Origin: Alphaproteobacteria bacterium
GTDB lineage: Bacteria > Pseudomonadota > Alphaproteobacteria > Caedimonadales > UBA1908
Direction: 5' to 3'
Assembly (NCBI GenBank): GCA_021298595.1
Contig: JAJTHL010000004.1
Coordinates: forward strand, 74,070-108,513
Length of the DNA: 34,444 bases
Shown here: positions 6,874-18,176 of the stretch, in pieces
Numbering within the stretch: the stretch's first letter is position 1
How the letters are laid out: every line of letters starts with the position of its first letter
Position numbers and translations under genes: made by a program
Notes under the pieces: model-generated
What the model was told of the DNA's origin: nothing
The model's database searches: none
Seen by the model: the letters and a program-made list of their open reading frames with translations, nothing else

Positions 6874-8427
6874 ATGAACGGAACCTGTTTTGCGTTTGGC
6901 GTTTTTTCATGTTTTTTGATTGCCTTTGTAAACGCAAGCTCTCCCACTGCCGAACCTGATACTAAATCTTGTTTCTCGGTAAGACGTTGTGGCCCCATGA
7001 AACTTCCTGATAAACGCGATGATGATTGGATTCTCAAAGGAAAAGAGGCGCCCCAAAGGCTCAGCCATGAAACACTAAACTTTCTTCAAAGTGCTGATAA
7101 CAAACCCAGAGCCTATGCGCCTTCCCTTGATGCTGATTTAAAAGCTATTTGGGAACGCCTTGACACTGCCCATAAATACGCCGCTGCCTCACAAGAAGCC
7201 GATCTTCGACGAGAGTGGTGGGAGGAGCGTTTTGCAACAGAACAGGCTCTCTTTCAAAACCGCCTACCCTATCCCTACTTGTTATGGCGTACGGTGTATT
7301 CAGGTAAGGCATTCCATGGGCGCATCGAAGATGCTGACCCACTGCGCTGTGCCCCAAAACCAATTACTTTCACCTCCTTAAAGAAACTCCGCCTTGAAGC
7401 AGAAGAGCGTGAAAAACGCATCACCCATCTTTTTAACACTGGCGTTTTCACACGCTACCAAGATCCCGTCTTTTGCCCTCGCCCAAGAAAAACGATTCCT
7501 CTTTTGCCCCGTGAAGAGGTCGTGGCAACACTGCAAGACCTATTACGCGCGGCACGCCACAAAGAACGTCCAGTGCCGCCACTCTTACCTCCTTTGAAAC
7601 ATCAGCGCTCCCTACAAAACGTGTTTGAGAAACAGAGTCTCCAAAATGGATTGGCAGAAAAAGAGGCCGTCGCCAGATCGCAGCAAGTTTTCTCAAAACC
7701 AAAAACCCGCGCCCATAGAGCGTACGCTGTTGGAGTTGCCTTAGAGGGAGTGCAGCTGGGGATTACCGCCTGGCATCTCATGGAAGAAAAAAGATACGAA
7801 GCCGCCACGTATTTAAGGGAGGCAAAAATAAACCCTCTCCTCTCTGCCCATGACAAACTAGCGCTTTTAGATAAGGCTGAGATCCTTTGGAGGGACCTTC
7901 TCTTTTTTGAAGATGTCGACTTAGGGCCTTTCCTGTGCCCCCTTCGTCTTTGGTCTAAAGAAGACAACCACGAACAATCCCATCAGCAACGCTCCAATGC
8001 GCCCCTTTTTCAAAACCCCTTTCAAGCCCCTGATGCAGGCGCGGGTTGCGTCAGATTTTATCTGCTCACAAAGAAAATCTACGATCAAAAGGAGGATTTT
8101 TTTCAAAGTCTTAATACGAAAGAGAATCCTGTTAACCCAAAGCGTCTCCCCATCATAACCGTTCGCCAAATGCTACGCGAAGTGCAAACTTGCGCCAATC
8201 TTCAAGCCAATACCTTTGTGCCTAAGGATGAAGATTATTTCGCGCGTCTCAATGCCGAGATCACGACCTCTCGTTGGCAAACAAATACACTCAGAAGACA
8301 CCTGGAGCAGCGTATCAGGGGGCCCCTTGTTTCTTTTACGTTGACCGACCCCACCCCTTTGCCCTTGGAAGAGTGGATCTTTATGCAAAAAACCAAAGAA
8401 CCGTGGAAAGAACACGTAAGGTTTTGA
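6874..8427 (+). CDS. Secreted protein of unknown family (517 residues)
   Basis: No family is recognised. The ATG at 6874 is preceded by GGGAGA and opens a signal peptide (MNGTCFAFGVFSCFLIAFVNA, cleavage near VNA-SS), which favours it over the frame's upstream codons. The mature part is rich in charged and aromatic residues and mostly helical by eye: an ALWERLDTAHKY-like segment near residues 105-120, an EAEEREKRITHLF helix, a proline-rich patch (PVPPLLPPLKH), and a helix-rich centre (AYAVGVALEGVQLGITAWHLMEEKRYEAATYLREAK) that could be TPR-like. Cysteines are scattered and show no repeat. It converges with the unknown secreted gene at 8477-9547, separated by 49 bases, and may be functionally paired with it. 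Export to periplasm or beyond is inferred from the signal peptide only. Confidence 0.6.
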   Translation: MNGTCFAFGVFSCFLIAFVNASSPTAEPDTKSCFSVRRCGPMKLPDKRDDDWILKGKEAPQRLSHETLNFLQSADNKPRAYAPSLDADLKAIWERLDTAHKYAAASQEADLRREWWEERFATEQALFQNRLPYPYLLWRTVYSGKAFHGRIEDADPLRCAPKPITFTSLKKLRLEAEEREKRITHLFNTGVFTRYQDPVFCPRPRKTIPLLPREEVVATLQDLLRAARHKERPVPPLLPPLKHQRSLQNVFEKQSLQNGLAEKEAVARSQQVFSKPKTRAHRAYAVGVALEGVQLGITAWHLMEEKRYEAATYLREAKINPLLSAHDKLALLDKAEILWRDLLFFEDVDLGPFLCPLRLWSKEDNHEQSHQQRSNAPLFQNPFQAPDAGAGCVRFYLLTKKIYDQKEDFFQSLNTKENPVNPKRLPIITVRQMLREVQTCANLQANTFVPKDEDYFARLNAEITTSRWQTNTLRRHLEQRIRGPLVSFTLTDPTPLPLEEWIFMQKTKEPWKEHVRF

Positions 8428-8446
8428 TCCATCCAAAATCATAGTC

Positions 8447-8473
8447 GGGGGCGGCACAGGGGCCACCCCCTTT
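8447..8473. terminator. Weak GC-rich hairpin between convergent genes
   Basis: GGGGG at 8447-8451 can pair with CCCCC at 8466-8470, and an inner GG with CC, around an eight-base loop, followed by TTT. It sits where both convergent unknown genes end. The stem has a mismatch and the T tract is short. Confidence 0.35.
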
Positions 8474-8476
8474 GTG

Positions 8477-9547
8477 TTAGTGTCGTGCGGGATGAACACG
8501 AGGTGAGGGACAAAGAGACGGTACCTCTCCACAAGAACTAGGCAAAGAAACCGCATCACTAGACGCCTTGAGTGCTCTGCCCACGTGCGAGATCGCTTTG
8601 TTCATATCATAAAGGGACTCGAGAGTCTTTTTTGCTTTGCGCACCTCCAAATATGCGCGAGCCCACGCAAGTTTTTTCTCAAGATCCTGCGCAACTTTCA
8701 CAAGGGCTGGATCTTCACCCACAAAGATATTCCCCATTAGGCTGAGTGCTGATCTGCGCAGATGCTCTGCCCTTGTAAGATAAAAGTCCTGGGACGAGGA
8801 CACAGAAGAAAGTGCAGCTGCCCAGTAATACCGCTCAGCGCCATAAATCGCGTAATACGGCGCTTGGTAAGTTTGAAAGATTTTTGTGCTCTGGGCGGCG
8901 GCAAGTGCGTAAAATGAAGACGCTAAATTCTTTGCTTGGGTGCTGTCAGATCCTTCAATCATTGCGTCTTTAAAACCAAAACCAACGCGGTCAAAATACG
9001 CGCTGAGCTCAAAGGCGCTTTCCTTGCCCGTTAACATTCCGATCTGATTGAAGAACCGGGTCATGGACACGCCCTCAAATCCTACTTCGCCTTTTCCATT
9101 GGAACGGGGCACAAAAATTGTCTTCTCCATGAAAGAGACCACTGGTTCGTTGATAAACACCCCTAGGTTTCGCATGATGTGGGGGTTAGGTGTTTCCATT
9201 TTATCGTTAAATTTTTCAAGATGTTTTGGCGCCACTTCTGCCGCAACCTCGACCATTTCCCCGATGAGTTGACGCTCGAATTTTTCGTAACTTTCCTGCC
9301 ACCTGTGGAAAACCTCTTCATAGGTTATGGGAGGTAAGGCAAGGGCATCTTGGCCCGCACGTAAAAGAGGTGTAGGAGCCCCTTTTTGTGAAGGAACGGT
9401 GGACAAAGCGTTAAGATCTAGTTGCGTGGGCAACATTTGGATAATTTTTCTTGCTTTGTTTTGAGCTTCAGCTTCCTGCTCGTCGGACGCCCACGTAGAC
9501 GCCATGGAAGCCACAATACTCACGACAATTTTAAAATTATTTTTCAT
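8477..9547 (-). CDS. Secreted helical protein of unknown family (356 residues)
   Basis: No family is recognised. The start at 9547 has a strong GGGAGG seven to eight bases upstream and opens a signal peptide (MKNNFKIVVSIVASMASTWA-SD); nine upstream codons in frame are rejected for that reason. The mature protein is dominated by amphipathic helices: EAEAQNKARKIIQML at the N-terminus, a central HRWQESYEKFERQLIGEMVEVAAEVAPKH-type helix, and YYAIYGAERYYWAAALSSVSSS. A C-terminal coiled-coil-like stretch follows (VAQDLEKKLAWARAYLEVR). The last 20 residues contain two Cys in a Pro/Ser-rich tail. It converges on the unknown secreted gene at 6874-8427. The function is unknown; periplasmic or secreted location is inferred. 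Confidence 0.6.
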   Translation of the reverse strand: MKNNFKIVVSIVASMASTWASDEQEAEAQNKARKIIQMLPTQLDLNALSTVPSQKGAPTPLLRAGQDALALPPITYEEVFHRWQESYEKFERQLIGEMVEVAAEVAPKHLEKFNDKMETPNPHIMRNLGVFINEPVVSFMEKTIFVPRSNGKGEVGFEGVSMTRFFNQIGMLTGKESAFELSAYFDRVGFGFKDAMIEGSDSTQAKNLASSFYALAAAQSTKIFQTYQAPYYAIYGAERYYWAAALSSVSSSQDFYLTRAEHLRRSALSLMGNIFVGEDPALVKVAQDLEKKLAWARAYLEVRKAKKTLESLYDMNKAISHVGRALKASSDAVSLPSSCGEVPSLCPSPRVHPARH

Positions 9548-9749
9548 TTTGTCCTCCCTTTCAGTCCCGACCATCGCCAGAAAAACATTCCAGCCTGTAA
9601 AGATTAATGACTAAACGTTAACTTAATTTGAAGGAATGGTAAAAAAACATAAAATTTTCAAGGTATTTTGCGCACAAACTAAAATGTCACAGAGAGAACT
9701 GATCACAAAAAATCTTCACCTTCTTTGACGCTTGAGTGGTTCATTTTTG

Positions 9750-9772
9750 CTCACTTTTATGATAAAAGTGAG
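9750..9772. promoter_or_regulatory. Perfect 23-base palindrome over the putative -10 box of fabI
   Basis: The arms CTCACTTTTAT (9750-9760) and ATAAAAGTGAG (9762-9772) are exact reverse complements around a single central G. With a one-base centre it cannot form a good RNA hairpin, so a DNA-binding site for a dimeric regulator is more likely. TATGAT at 9758-9763, a good -10 match, lies at its centre, and fabI starts 31 bases downstream. No good -35 hexamer is seen at standard spacing. Confidence 0.6.
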
Positions 9773-9803
9773 GTCACTATGGTTTAACAAGGAACATTTT
9801 TTT

Positions 9804-10616
9804 ATGAGCACTCAAGGTCTTATGGGGGGCAAACGCGGTCTAATTATCGGTCTTGCCAATGATCATTCGCTGGCTTGGGGGATTGCCCAAGCGCTTCATG
9901 CCCAAGGCGCAGAACTTGCTTTTACTTTTCAAAACGAATCCCTCGAGCGGCGCGTTATCCCCCTTGGCACTACCCTTGGGTCAACGCTTTTCTTGCCCTG
10001 TGATGTCAGTGATGAGGCACAAGTAAAAGCCGTTTTCATGCGTCTCGAAAAAGAATGGGGCGTCCTTGATTTTGTCCTCCACGCCGTTGGTTTTTCCGAT
10101 AAGGAAGAACTTAAAGGGTTGTATCTAAATACCTCTCACAAAAACTTTTTACACACCCTCGATGTGTCATGTTATTCATTCACCCGCGTGTGTCAATTTG
10201 CAGCCCCCCTTATGAAAGAGGGGGGTAGCCTTCTGACCTTGACCTATCAAGGATCAGAGCGCGTCATGCCCCACTATAACGTTATGGGTGTGGCCAAGGC
10301 CGCCCTAGAGGCCAGCGTTCGGTACCTTGCCGCCGACCTTGGACCTCAGAACATTCGTGTAAACGCGCTTTCGGCAGGCCCAGTCCGCACGTTGGCGGCG
10401 TCGGGCATCGGAGACTTTCGTTATATCCTTAAGTGGAATCAAGACAACGCCCCCCTTCGTCGCAACGTGACGCTAGAGGATGTAGGCGGTGCGGGCCTTT
10501 ATTTACTCAGCCCCCTTTCCGCAGGCGTCACAGGCGAAACCCACCACGTGGATTGCGGATATCATATCGTGGGCATGAAGGCCATTGACGCACCAGACCT
10601 CAACACGTCAAAATAG
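9804..10616 (+). CDS. fabI: Enoyl-[acyl-carrier-protein] reductase (NADH) FabI
   Basis: Catalyses the last, NADH-dependent step of each fatty-acid elongation cycle (type II synthesis). From the ATG at 9804, with AAGGA upstream, the protein has 270 residues, typical for FabI. It begins GLMGGKRGLIIGLANDHSLAWGIA, the FabI cofactor motif. The catalytic Y148 and Y158 with K165 (HYNVMGVAK) fit E. coli Y146/Y156/K163, and the AVGF segment near residue 95 and RVNALSAGPVRTLAASGI are also present. The frame extends 24 codons upstream, but that stretch covers the palindrome and has no family match. sppA follows 36 bases later on the same strand and may be co-transcribed. A palindromic operator candidate at 9750-9772 suggests transcriptional control. 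Confidence 0.95.
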   Translation: MSTQGLMGGKRGLIIGLANDHSLAWGIAQALHAQGAELAFTFQNESLERRVIPLGTTLGSTLFLPCDVSDEAQVKAVFMRLEKEWGVLDFVLHAVGFSDKEELKGLYLNTSHKNFLHTLDVSCYSFTRVCQFAAPLMKEGGSLLTLTYQGSERVMPHYNVMGVAKAALEASVRYLAADLGPQNIRVNALSAGPVRTLAASGIGDFRYILKWNQDNAPLRRNVTLEDVGGAGLYLLSPLSAGVTGETHHVDCGYHIVGMKAIDAPDLNTSK

Positions 10617-10652
10617 GTCATTATTGGGAGTATAAAAAAGAGAGAATATTAA

Positions 10653-12410
10653 GTGGGATTCATTGGCAGAGCGCTCAAGCGCTTGATCTACGTACTGGGT
10701 TTTTTTAGTTTTCTCTCTCTCCTTCTCATCACCGGTAGTATTATCTACCGACAGTACCAAGAACCTAAGGTGCTCGACCACACGGTCCTTAGTCTTGACC
10801 TTCAAGGGGCCATAACCGACGGCCCCAAGCGCCTGCCGTTTTCCTTCCTTTCAAGGCAGCTCTCCACCTATGATATTGTCCATACCTTGGATCACGCCGC
10901 AAAAGACCCAAAAATAAAAGGGCTCCTTGTGCGTTTGGGTCACGCGTCTCTTGGGACATCTCAAGTGCAGGACATTCGAAAAGCCCTTCACCGCTTTAGA
11001 GCGACTGGCAAATTCGCCTTTGTCCACGCCGCCGAATTTGGAGATCTTTCGGGTGGTACGCTTCCCTATTATCTTGCAAGTGCCTTTGATGAAATCGGCC
11101 TGCAACCCATGGGGGGGCTTGCTTTTGTAGGCCTTGGCATGGAGCTTCCATTTGCGCGAAAACTCCTTGATACCTTTGACATTATTCCCCGTTTTGCTCA
11201 GCGTGAAGAATTCAAAGGCGTCCTTGAAACCTTTACCCGCGAAGAGTTATCTGACCCAAGCCGTCTTGCCCTTCAAAGTATGCTGGACAACATGATGGGC
11301 CAAATCGTAAAAGACGTTGCGCTCGAGCGTGAACTTAAAGAACAAGACGTACGCAGGTTGATCCAAGAATGCCCCATTTTCAACGCTGCACGCGTACAGG
11401 AAATTGGTCTTGTGGATCATGTAACGTATCTCGATCAATTTGCAGAATACGCTTTGAAAAAAGCAGGCGCAAGCGCGAGCTTTTTGAACTTTCAAGAGTA
11501 CGCCCACATCAAACGCAAAGCGCCCCGTGAGAAAGACGCGAAAAGGATTGCCCTCATCTTTGCAGAAGGTGAAATTACCTCGGGCGGCGCTGGCCCCCAG
11601 GGACTATTTGACGAGCGCGGCATCACATCAGACTTGTTTCAAGAGATTTTTGATGAAATCATGGAAGCACCAGCCGACAAAAAGCCTGTGGCCATAGTGC
11701 TGCGCATTGACAGTCCAGGAGGAGCACCCTCCCCTTCAGAGGCCATCTGGCGATTGATTCACGTGGCGAAAGAAAAGAAAATTCCGGTGGTTGTCTCCAT
11801 GGGCAACACCTGCGCCTCAGGCGGATACTGGATTGCGTCTGCTGCTGACAAAATCATTGCAGAGCCCGGCACCATTACAGGCTCCATCGGTGTTGCCGGC
11901 GGTAAAATTGTCCTTGAAAAATTGTGGGAGAAGATTGGCGTCAAATGGGAGAGCGTCACCACAGGGCCCAATGCCACCAACACAAGTCCCCATCACGACT
12001 TCACCCCAGAACAGTGGGCACGCTTTCAAGAAAGCCTAGATTTTACCTATGGCTATTTCATCAAGCATGTGGCTGACGGCAGACGCATGTCCTTGGAAAA
12101 GGCCCACACCCTTGCCAAGGGACGCGTGTGGAGCGGCGAGCAAGCCCTTGAAGCAGGACTTGTGGACGCGCTGGGCGACCTTAATACCGCCATTGACCTC
12201 GCAAAAAAGCTCGCGGGCCTCACTCCAGAAACCCCACACCGCGCGGTCATTTATCCGCGCGTGGCCCCTTGGCCAGCTTTACTCATGGGGGGCCTAACAG
12301 ACATCCGCGCGTCTTTGCAAACTCTTGCGGCGTTGCAAACGCTTGCAACACCCGCCGCAAGCACTTTGGGCCTGCTCACCCGACCAGGGACCGCGCTGAA
12401 AATTCAGTAA
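10653..12410 (+). CDS. sppA: Signal peptide peptidase SppA, 67K (long) type
   Basis: A membrane-anchored serine protease that degrades cleaved signal peptides. The 585-residue protein has one N-terminal membrane segment (LIYVLGFFSFLSLLLITGSII) and two tandem ClpP-like domains, as in the E. coli 67K enzyme. The catalytic lysine is K188 (REEFKGVLETF) in the first domain and the nucleophile S389 (GNTCASGGYW) in the second, matching E. coli K209 and S409. The RIDSPGGAPSPSEAIWR and GTITGSIGV motifs are conserved. The start is GTG at 10653 with an AAGAGAG stretch upstream; no in-frame ATG lies nearby. It follows fabI at 36 bases. The many signal-peptide-bearing proteins in this window make a signal peptide peptidase an expected partner, though the link is generic. 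Confidence 0.94.
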   Translation: MGFIGRALKRLIYVLGFFSFLSLLLITGSIIYRQYQEPKVLDHTVLSLDLQGAITDGPKRLPFSFLSRQLSTYDIVHTLDHAAKDPKIKGLLVRLGHASLGTSQVQDIRKALHRFRATGKFAFVHAAEFGDLSGGTLPYYLASAFDEIGLQPMGGLAFVGLGMELPFARKLLDTFDIIPRFAQREEFKGVLETFTREELSDPSRLALQSMLDNMMGQIVKDVALERELKEQDVRRLIQECPIFNAARVQEIGLVDHVTYLDQFAEYALKKAGASASFLNFQEYAHIKRKAPREKDAKRIALIFAEGEITSGGAGPQGLFDERGITSDLFQEIFDEIMEAPADKKPVAIVLRIDSPGGAPSPSEAIWRLIHVAKEKKIPVVVSMGNTCASGGYWIASAADKIIAEPGTITGSIGVAGGKIVLEKLWEKIGVKWESVTTGPNATNTSPHHDFTPEQWARFQESLDFTYGYFIKHVADGRRMSLEKAHTLAKGRVWSGEQALEAGLVDALGDLNTAIDLAKKLAGLTPETPHRAVIYPRVAPWPALLMGGLTDIRASLQTLAALQTLATPAASTLGLLTRPGTALKIQ

Positions 12411-12421
12411 GAGCGCCTCCC

Positions 12422-13123
12422 TTAAGAAAGAGAGCGCGCGTACGCGTCTAGAAGCGCCATCACCTCAGGGCAAACAGCGTTATGAAGGTGCATGGGCGCG
12501 CACCGCTGACAAAACGCCCGAAGACTCGAAGACGTTTCAAGATCCATGGTACCAGAAGGGGTGACGTTATACCCAATACGCGCCAGAAGTGTTTGAAGCC
12601 GCCGAATCTCAAGGGGACCTTGCCAAGGAGCGCGAGCTTGGGGCTGCACCCCAATGCCATGCTCGGCAAGTCGTCTCCAATCAAGGTGGTGACCTGGATC
12701 GCTTTTACGAAGAGGTGCAATATCAGCGTGCCCTAGCACGTGAAAGGGGGAAATTTGGTGACGCTTTTGGATGGCCGGACAAAGGGTGAGCAAACTTTGA
12801 TATTGCGCCTCGGTGTAGGGGTGGCTTCCCAGATTCACTAGCTCAATACCAATGGACCACGTATTTAGGCTGCCGTCATGGTACGCCCCCCAACTGCTGC
12901 GCCCTGCGTGCCACGCACTCATTTCCTCATCAACCAACAAAAAAATAGTCCCATCCTCGGCAATGAGGTAGTGAGCGCTCACAGGATTATCGCTTTGTCC
13001 GTTGGTTAAAATCTTGAGGGAAAGATCAAGGTCGCAGGCCGTATAATGAAGAATCAAAAAAACCGGCCACGAGCCGGAGGCGCGCGGCGAGAAATTGGGG
13101 CTTGGGACGCGCCGCAACTCCAT
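12422..13123 (-). CDS. N-acetylmuramoyl-L-alanine amidase, Amidase_2 plus peptidoglycan-binding domain (AmpD/AmiD type)
   Basis: Cleaves the bond between muramic acid and L-alanine in cell wall or muropeptides. The Amidase_2 domain occupies residues 15-155. Zinc ligands H26 (LILHYTA), H132 (VLGHADIAPLRK) and D142 (KSDPG) and the catalytic glutamate E94 (SIGIELVNLG) are all present, with the WHAG motif at 71-74. Residues 165-233 resemble a PG_binding_1 domain (LEIRRLQTLLARIGYNVTPSGTMDLET). No signal peptide or lipobox is visible, so it could be a cytosolic AmpD-like recycling enzyme, although the C-terminal wall-binding domain is typical of AmiD. It starts 10 bases after eno, with AAGGAT as ribosome site, as the last gene of the secG-pyrG-kdsA-eno run. 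Confidence 0.88.
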   Translation of the reverse strand: MELRRVPSPNFSPRASGSWPVFLILHYTACDLDLSLKILTNGQSDNPVSAHYLIAEDGTIFLLVDEEMSAWHAGRSSWGAYHDGSLNTWSIGIELVNLGSHPYTEAQYQSLLTLCPAIQKRHQISPFHVLGHADIAPLRKSDPGHHLDWRRLAEHGIGVQPQARAPWQGPLEIRRLQTLLARIGYNVTPSGTMDLETSSSLRAFCQRCAPMHLHNAVCPEVMALLDAYARSLS

Positions 13124-13133
13124 GGATCATCCT

Positions 13134-14420
<1,287 letters not shown>

Positions 14421-14435
14421 TTAGGGGTGACGCCT

Positions 14436-15302
14436 TTAAACGGCCTTGGCAAGCGCGGACTTGGCCAGGTCATCATAGCTTTTAAGAAGTGCCAGGAGTG
14501 GTTCAAACTCGTGGAGGCGCAGCATGTTGGGACCATCGCTTGGCGCGTGATCAGGATCCTGGTGCACCTCAAAAAAGACACCGGCAACGCCAACGGCCAC
14601 GGCCGCTTTGGCCAGGGTTGAAACAAACTCGCGCTGTCCACCCGATGTTTCGCCAGCCCCGCCCGGTTGCTGAACCGAGTGCGTGGCATCAAAAATAACA
14701 GGGCACCCTGTTTTTGCCAGGATCGGCAAGGCGCGCATATCGGACACAAGGGTATTGTATCCAAAGGAAACACCCCGCTCGCACACCATGACGCGGTCAT
14801 TGCCAAAGGATTCAACCTTACGCACGACATTCACCATGTCCCAAGGGGCCAAGAATTGACCCTTCTTAATGTTCAAGGCTTTGCCTGTCTTGGCGGCTGC
14901 CTCAAGGAGATCCGTTTGACGACAAAGGAAAGCAGGAATTTGAAGAACGTCAACGACTTCTGCCACGGGCGCACACTGATCAGGACCATGAATATCGGTG
15001 ACCACAGGAAGACTATAGGTCTCGCGCACGTGCCCGAGGATCTCCATGCCTTCCTTCAGTGTCACACCCCGAAAGGATTTAATGCTGCTGCGGTTGGCTT
15101 TATCGAAAGAGCTTTTATAGACAAGTCCTATCCCCACACGGTGCGCGATTTCTTGCAAGGCGTGGGCCATTTCAAGGGCGTGCGCTTTGCTTTCAATGAC
15201 ACAAGGACCCGCCATGATGGAGAACGGCGCGTCTTGACCAAAGGAAACAGGATTCTTGGTGTCTTCGCCAACACAAAGGGCACGGGGCTTAGATGTCATC
15301 AT
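14436..15302 (-). CDS. kdsA: 3-deoxy-8-phosphooctulonate synthase KdsA
   Basis: Condenses phosphoenolpyruvate with arabinose 5-phosphate to make KDO 8-phosphate for the lipopolysaccharide inner core. The 288-residue protein has the family motifs: [27 protein letters not shown] near residues 60-72, [65 protein letters not shown] and [15 protein letters not shown]. The start ATG is preceded by AAAGGA. It begins 12 bases after pyrG and ends 36 before eno. Its PEP substrate is the product of the adjacent eno. Presence of kdsA implies that the organism still makes LPS. Confidence 0.96.
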   Translation of the reverse strand: MMTSKPRALCVGEDTKNPVSFGQDAPFSIMAGPCVIESKAHALEMAHALQEIAHRVGIGLVYKSSFDKANRSSIKSFRGVTLKEGMEILGHVRETYSLPVVTDIHGPDQCAPVAEVVDVLQIPAFLCRQTDLLEAAAKTGKALNIKKGQFLAPWDMVNVVRKVESFGNDRVMVCERGVSFGYNTLVSDMRALPILAKTGCPVIFDATHSVQQPGGAGETSGGQREFVSTLAKAAVAVGVAGVFFEVHQDPDHAPSDGPNMLRLHEFEPLLALLKSYDDLAKSALAKAV

Positions 15303-15314
15303 GTATCCTTTCGT

Positions 15315-17000
<1,686 letters not shown>

Positions 17001-17396
17001 TTACTTCTTGGCAGGGGCCGGCACCTGCGTTTCTTTTTTATCTGCAGCTTTTTGATCAACTACGGGCGTTTCTTGAGGTTGAGGAGCTGGCGCTTGGTGA
17101 ATTTGACCAGGGACCAACGGAGCTTCTTTGGTGGGCTCTGCTTTTAAGTTATCCAAAAGAGACTTAGGCGCTTGTCCACCTTTAAACACAACGGCAAGAC
17201 CCAACGTCGAGGCGAAGAAAAGAGCTGCCAAAATGGCGGTTGTTCTGGTCAAAAGGTTCGCCGTCCCCCGGGTTGACATAAAACCACCAGGACCGCCGCC
17301 CATTCCAAGAGCCCCGCCTTCGCTTTTTTGCAAAAGCACAAGGCCAATCATCAGAACTGCCAATACGATATGAATAATGAGTAACGCTGTTTGCAT
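17001..17396 (-). CDS. secG: Preprotein translocase subunit SecG
   Basis: A small membrane subunit of the SecYEG translocon that stimulates protein export. From the ATG at 17396 it has 131 residues, with a first membrane helix (ALLIIHIVLAVLMIGLVLLQ), the conserved KSEGGALGMGGG loop, a ST(R/G)GTANLLTRTTA motif and a second membrane helix (AILAALFFASTLGLAVVF). A Pro/Ala/Gln-rich tail of about 55 residues follows, as in many alphaproteobacterial SecG proteins. Eleven in-frame codons upstream are rejected because the family starts with MQTALLI-like sequence. The ribosome site is weak (AGAAAG). It heads the secG-pyrG-kdsA-eno run and is divergent from the secreted gene at 17578. Confidence 0.92.
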   Translation of the reverse strand: MQTALLIIHIVLAVLMIGLVLLQKSEGGALGMGGGPGGFMSTRGTANLLTRTTAILAALFFASTLGLAVVFKGGQAPKSLLDNLKAEPTKEAPLVPGQIHQAPAPQPQETPVVDQKAADKKETQVPAPAKK

Positions 17397-17577
17397 CGTC
17401 TTTCTACACGCTTTTAAAACTTGGGGCATTCTAAGACGATTGACCTAAAAATGCCAGCACTTTCTGGACGGCATGTTTTTGTCTAACCATCTCTATGAGC
17501 AAAAGAAAATCTATTTTTAATAAATTCTTAATGAAATTGCTGCATGATCTAGCGCCACAAATTAAGGAGCCTGCCCC

Positions 17578-18111
17578 ATGAAAAAATACCTCCCCCTCAC
17601 CTTAGCCGTACTTTTGGCCAATCCTGGACACACAAGAACTTATGAACAAGCTGACTCCTCCCTTGACCGGGTTGAGCTTCTCCTCTCTATGACCATCGAG
17701 CTCACGGACCTCAACGCCCACGTGGACAGCCTCACTGAGCGCACAAAGCGCGCCGATGACATCCGACGCCTTAAAGATCAACTCCGAGACGTCCGCCGAT
17801 CTGTGAGAGGAGGCGCCGCTCTTCCCAGTGAAGTAATGATCCACAACTGGAAACAGGATTTTTTTCGGACACGTCACTTAGTTTGCAAACAAGTGGGCAG
17901 TGAACTTGAAAAGAAGAGGCATCTTCGTGCCCCCTATCTGTCCTCTGAACGAAAAGAGCGCATGGCAAAGCTCATGGAAAGATATCATGATAAATGCGCT
18001 GTGGAAGGGCTTAGCCTCGAAAGGATGCCTCTTTTGGCGAGCAGCGCACGTCTAGGTGACAATATGCGGCACATGATCCGCCTTGCCCAAAAAATTAATC
18101 GCAATTTTTAA
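17578..18111 (+). CDS. Small secreted helical protein of unknown family
   Basis: No family is recognised. The ATG at 17578 follows AAGGAG at good spacing and starts a signal peptide (MKKYLPLTLAVLLANPGHT). The mature part of about 157 residues is strongly helical and basic: an amphipathic coiled-coil-like stretch (SSLDRVELLLSMTIELTDLNAHVDSLTERTKRADDIRRLKDQLRDVRRSV), then a central part with two cysteines, C101 (HLVCKQ) and C141 (HDKCAV), that could form a disulfide in the periplasm. It converges on tlc and shares its terminator. It may be periplasmic or secreted into the host; nothing in the sequence decides this. Confidence 0.65.
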   Translation: MKKYLPLTLAVLLANPGHTRTYEQADSSLDRVELLLSMTIELTDLNAHVDSLTERTKRADDIRRLKDQLRDVRRSVRGGAALPSEVMIHNWKQDFFRTRHLVCKQVGSELEKKRHLRAPYLSSERKERMAKLMERYHDKCAVEGLSLERMPLLASSARLGDNMRHMIRLAQKINRNF

Positions 18112-18122
18112 AAGTGTCCCAC

Positions 18123-18156
18123 AAAAAAAGCCCTGGTCCTTGCCAGGGCTTTTTTT
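18123..18156. terminator. Strong bidirectional rho-independent terminator
   Basis: AGCCCTGG (18129-18136) and CCAGGGCT (18143-18150) pair perfectly around a six-base loop, flanked by six A and six T residues. It serves both the + gene ending at 18111 and tlc ending at 18177 on the minus strand. Confidence 0.92.
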
Positions 18157-18176
18157 GTTGCAAACGCGAGAAGCGC

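Noticed and set aside
7602-8559. Several minus-strand frames of 80-128 codons across the 6874-8427 gene
   Set aside because: They are shadows of the long plus-strand frame, which has a promoter-like pair, ribosome site and signal peptide.
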